From NCBI GenBank assembly GCA_020444325.1, contig JAHLLD010000001.1, positions 372,001 through 436,000 of the forward strand: a DNA stretch of 64,000 nucleotides. The letters are read 5' to 3'. The stretch comes from a bacterium. GTDB lineage: Bacteria > Bacteroidota > Ignavibacteria > SZUA-365. Shown in pieces: positions 62,908 to 64,000 of the stretch. Position 1 is the stretch's first letter; every line of letters starts with the position of its first letter. The notes beneath the pieces are model-generated. The model did no database searches. It had not been told where the DNA came from and saw only the letters and a list, made by a program, of their open reading frames with translations. Position numbers and translations under genes: made by a program.

Positions 62908-63178
62908 GCCAGATCCGCGATTGGATGAACCGTACTGGCCTGAGTGCTGTCCAGAGTGCGGATCCGACAAACTGGAGAAAGTCGTGTTCGGCATACCGAC
63001 TGAGAATGAAGAGCTTCTGGGTAAACGTCGTATGGCCTGCTTTCTCCCATGCGATGCTGATATCATCAACCTGCCACACTGGTATTGCCGCAAGTGCAAG
63101 CATGGATGGCAGGCAAAGGATGATTTCCGCTGCTATGAATGGAAAGAATGGTTGAAAGCCTTCCGCCACCTTCCTTGA
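62879..63178 (+). CDS. Zinc-ribbon protein
   Basis: The product has 99 residues. WPECCPECGSDKLEK and WYCRKCKHGWQ supply two CxxC-type pairs for one zinc. GGAG lies 5 nt before the ATG, and the gene overlaps the protease stop by 29 bp, so the two are co-translated. Function unknown. Confidence 0.65.
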   Translation: MVFRRKKSSEPDPRLDEPYWPECCPECGSDKLEKVVFGIPTENEELLGKRRMACFLPCDADIINLPHWYCRKCKHGWQAKDDFRCYEWKEWLKAFRHLP

Positions 63179-63199
63179 CCTACGACACATCTATCACAG

Positions 63200-63231
63200 A
63201 CGGCCTTGTCCATTCGGATGAGGCCGTTTTT
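63200..63231 (+). terminator. Terminator of the protease/zinc-ribbon transcript
   Basis: ACGGCCT/AGGCCGT, with an inner GTCC/GGAT helix and an ATTC loop, is followed by TTTT. It lies after the zinc-ribbon gene and before the RadC-like gene. Confidence 0.8.
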
Positions 63232-63246
63232 CATATGGAGGCAGTA

Positions 63247-63837
63247 ATGCAGTACGAGCACTGCACGACCGAACAGCTCGTGCAAGAAATCATCGGCAGA
63301 CGCATTCATGATCTGCCTCACTTGCGAGACATCAAACGAAATCCTGACTTACTACTAACCATTGATGGCATTGGCGCTGTATCTGCAAAACGGATACGTG
63401 CTGCGCTTGAGCTTGGAATCCGGTATGCAACTGAGCCGAGTACAGATAAACCAGTGATAACAGGTCCTGAGGATGTCGTGGAGATTTACGGCCCCAGGCT
63501 TCGCGACCTCGACCACGAACGGTTTTACGTCTTGCTCATGGATAACGGCGGCAGGATCACGTACGAACACTTGGTATCGCAAGGCATAGCGAATGCGAGT
63601 CTTGTGCATCCAAGAGAAGTATTTCGGGAAGCCATACGACGTTCTGCATCGAACATGATACTACTTCACAACCATCCGAGTGCAGTTCGTGAGGCTAGTC
63701 AAGAAGATTTTCTCATCACATCTCAGCTTGTCGAAGCTGGAAAAATCATTGACATACAGATTCACGATCACATAATCATCGCCGGTCATTCCTACGTGAG
63801 TTTTGCGGAGAATGGCTGGCTGGAGGCATCATCATGA
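63247..63837 (+). CDS. RadC-like JAMM-domain protein
   Basis: The product has 196 residues. A helix-hairpin-helix-like part (LLTIDGIGAVSAKRIRAALELG) precedes the JAMM/MPN core: ILLHNHPSAVREASQED is the H-x-H-(x10)-D metal site. GGAGG lies 5-6 nt before the ATG at 63247; longer frames start inside the previous gene. RadC-like proteins are common in mobile elements, but their function is debated. Confidence 0.88.
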   Translation: MQYEHCTTEQLVQEIIGRRIHDLPHLRDIKRNPDLLLTIDGIGAVSAKRIRAALELGIRYATEPSTDKPVITGPEDVVEIYGPRLRDLDHERFYVLLMDNGGRITYEHLVSQGIANASLVHPREVFREAIRRSASNMILLHNHPSAVREASQEDFLITSQLVEAGKIIDIQIHDHIIIAGHSYVSFAENGWLEASS

Positions 63838-64000
63838 AGAAAACAAATCTCGCCTTGCTGATCGCTGCAGGGCTGCTCGCAATCATCAACCTGATGAATG
63901 GCCAGACTGTTACCCAGGACAGCTGCTTCTACCGCAATGGCAGGGTTGCAACGCTGATGACCTACAAAGACAGTAAGCCGGTGCTTCGTGAAGCATTTTA
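63834..64000 (+). CDS. Exported protein, 3' partial
   Basis: The gene overlaps the RadC-like stop by 4 bp (ATGA) and runs off the window. MKKTNLALLIAAGLLAIINLMNGQ is a signal-peptide-like start, followed by TVTQDSCFYRNGRVATLMTYKD. Nothing further can be said. Confidence 0.6.
   Translation, partial: MKKTNLALLIAAGLLAIINLMNGQTVTQDSCFYRNGRVATLMTYKDSKPVLREAF

Overview
The window looks like chromosomal DNA of a free-living Gram-negative bacterium from the Bacteroidota/Chlorobiota/Ignavibacteriota (FCB) group. The evidence is a type IX secretion plug protein (DUF5103), a large secreted protein with a type IX C-terminal sorting domain, an outer-membrane barrel, Ycf48-like secreted propellers, a complete-looking classical menaquinone cluster, and the frr-pyrH-tsf-rpsB-rpsI-rplM block. 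The exact lineage (an Ignavibacteria- or Kapabacteria-like group) is inference. Positions 1-51,500 are GC-rich and look like host backbone. From about 51,880 onward the composition is more mixed and the genes are those of an integrated element.

Layout. 1-2,000: end of a membrane Fe-S oxidoreductase and a lipoprotein. 2,050-6,190: translation operon on the minus strand, with hairpins between the genes. 6,560-9,700: class V aminotransferase, the DUF190/CrcB fluoride-export pair, an SDR. 9,780-19,710: DAHP synthase and MenG on plus, facing menF-menDH-menB-menA-menC-menE on minus; together these run from aromatic precursor supply to menaquinone. MenD and MenH are fused, and no DHNA-CoA thioesterase is visible. 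19,700-33,150: cell-envelope and secreted proteins, RpiB, glycogen synthase, SpoIID-like lipoprotein. 33,140-35,900: hybrid histidine kinase and a membrane protein. 36,000-38,100: four paralogous ~140-residue proteins, partly in perfect 576-bp tandem repeats, followed by ~840 bp of AT-rich DNA. 38,900-51,500: type IX plug protein, glycosyltransferase, a flippase-glycosyltransferase fusion, a SpoIIE-type phosphatase, a Ycf48-like protein, a saccharopine dehydrogenase-like protein, Mpl, and a 2OG-Fe(II) oxygenase.

A tRNA-Ser gene (51,751) marks the probable edge of a mobile region that runs off the window. Its own 5' end is duplicated upstream, with a 40-bp hairpin inserted in each duplicate. 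Inside lie a translationally coupled three-gene operon (AAA ATPase, PIN-like nuclease, RNA ligase), a tyrosine recombinase, three coupled small genes, an intact IS1595-family insertion with a perfect 8-bp target duplication, and a phage/ICE-like set (Gam-like protein, unknown protein, DUF932, XRE regulator, exported Deg/HtrA-like protease, zinc-ribbon protein, RadC-like JAMM protein).

The best candidates for undescribed biology are the ATPase-PIN-RNA ligase operon, which reads as an RNA-cutting defence module carrying its own RNA repair enzyme, and the amplified Cys-tailed paralogue array at 36-38 kb.
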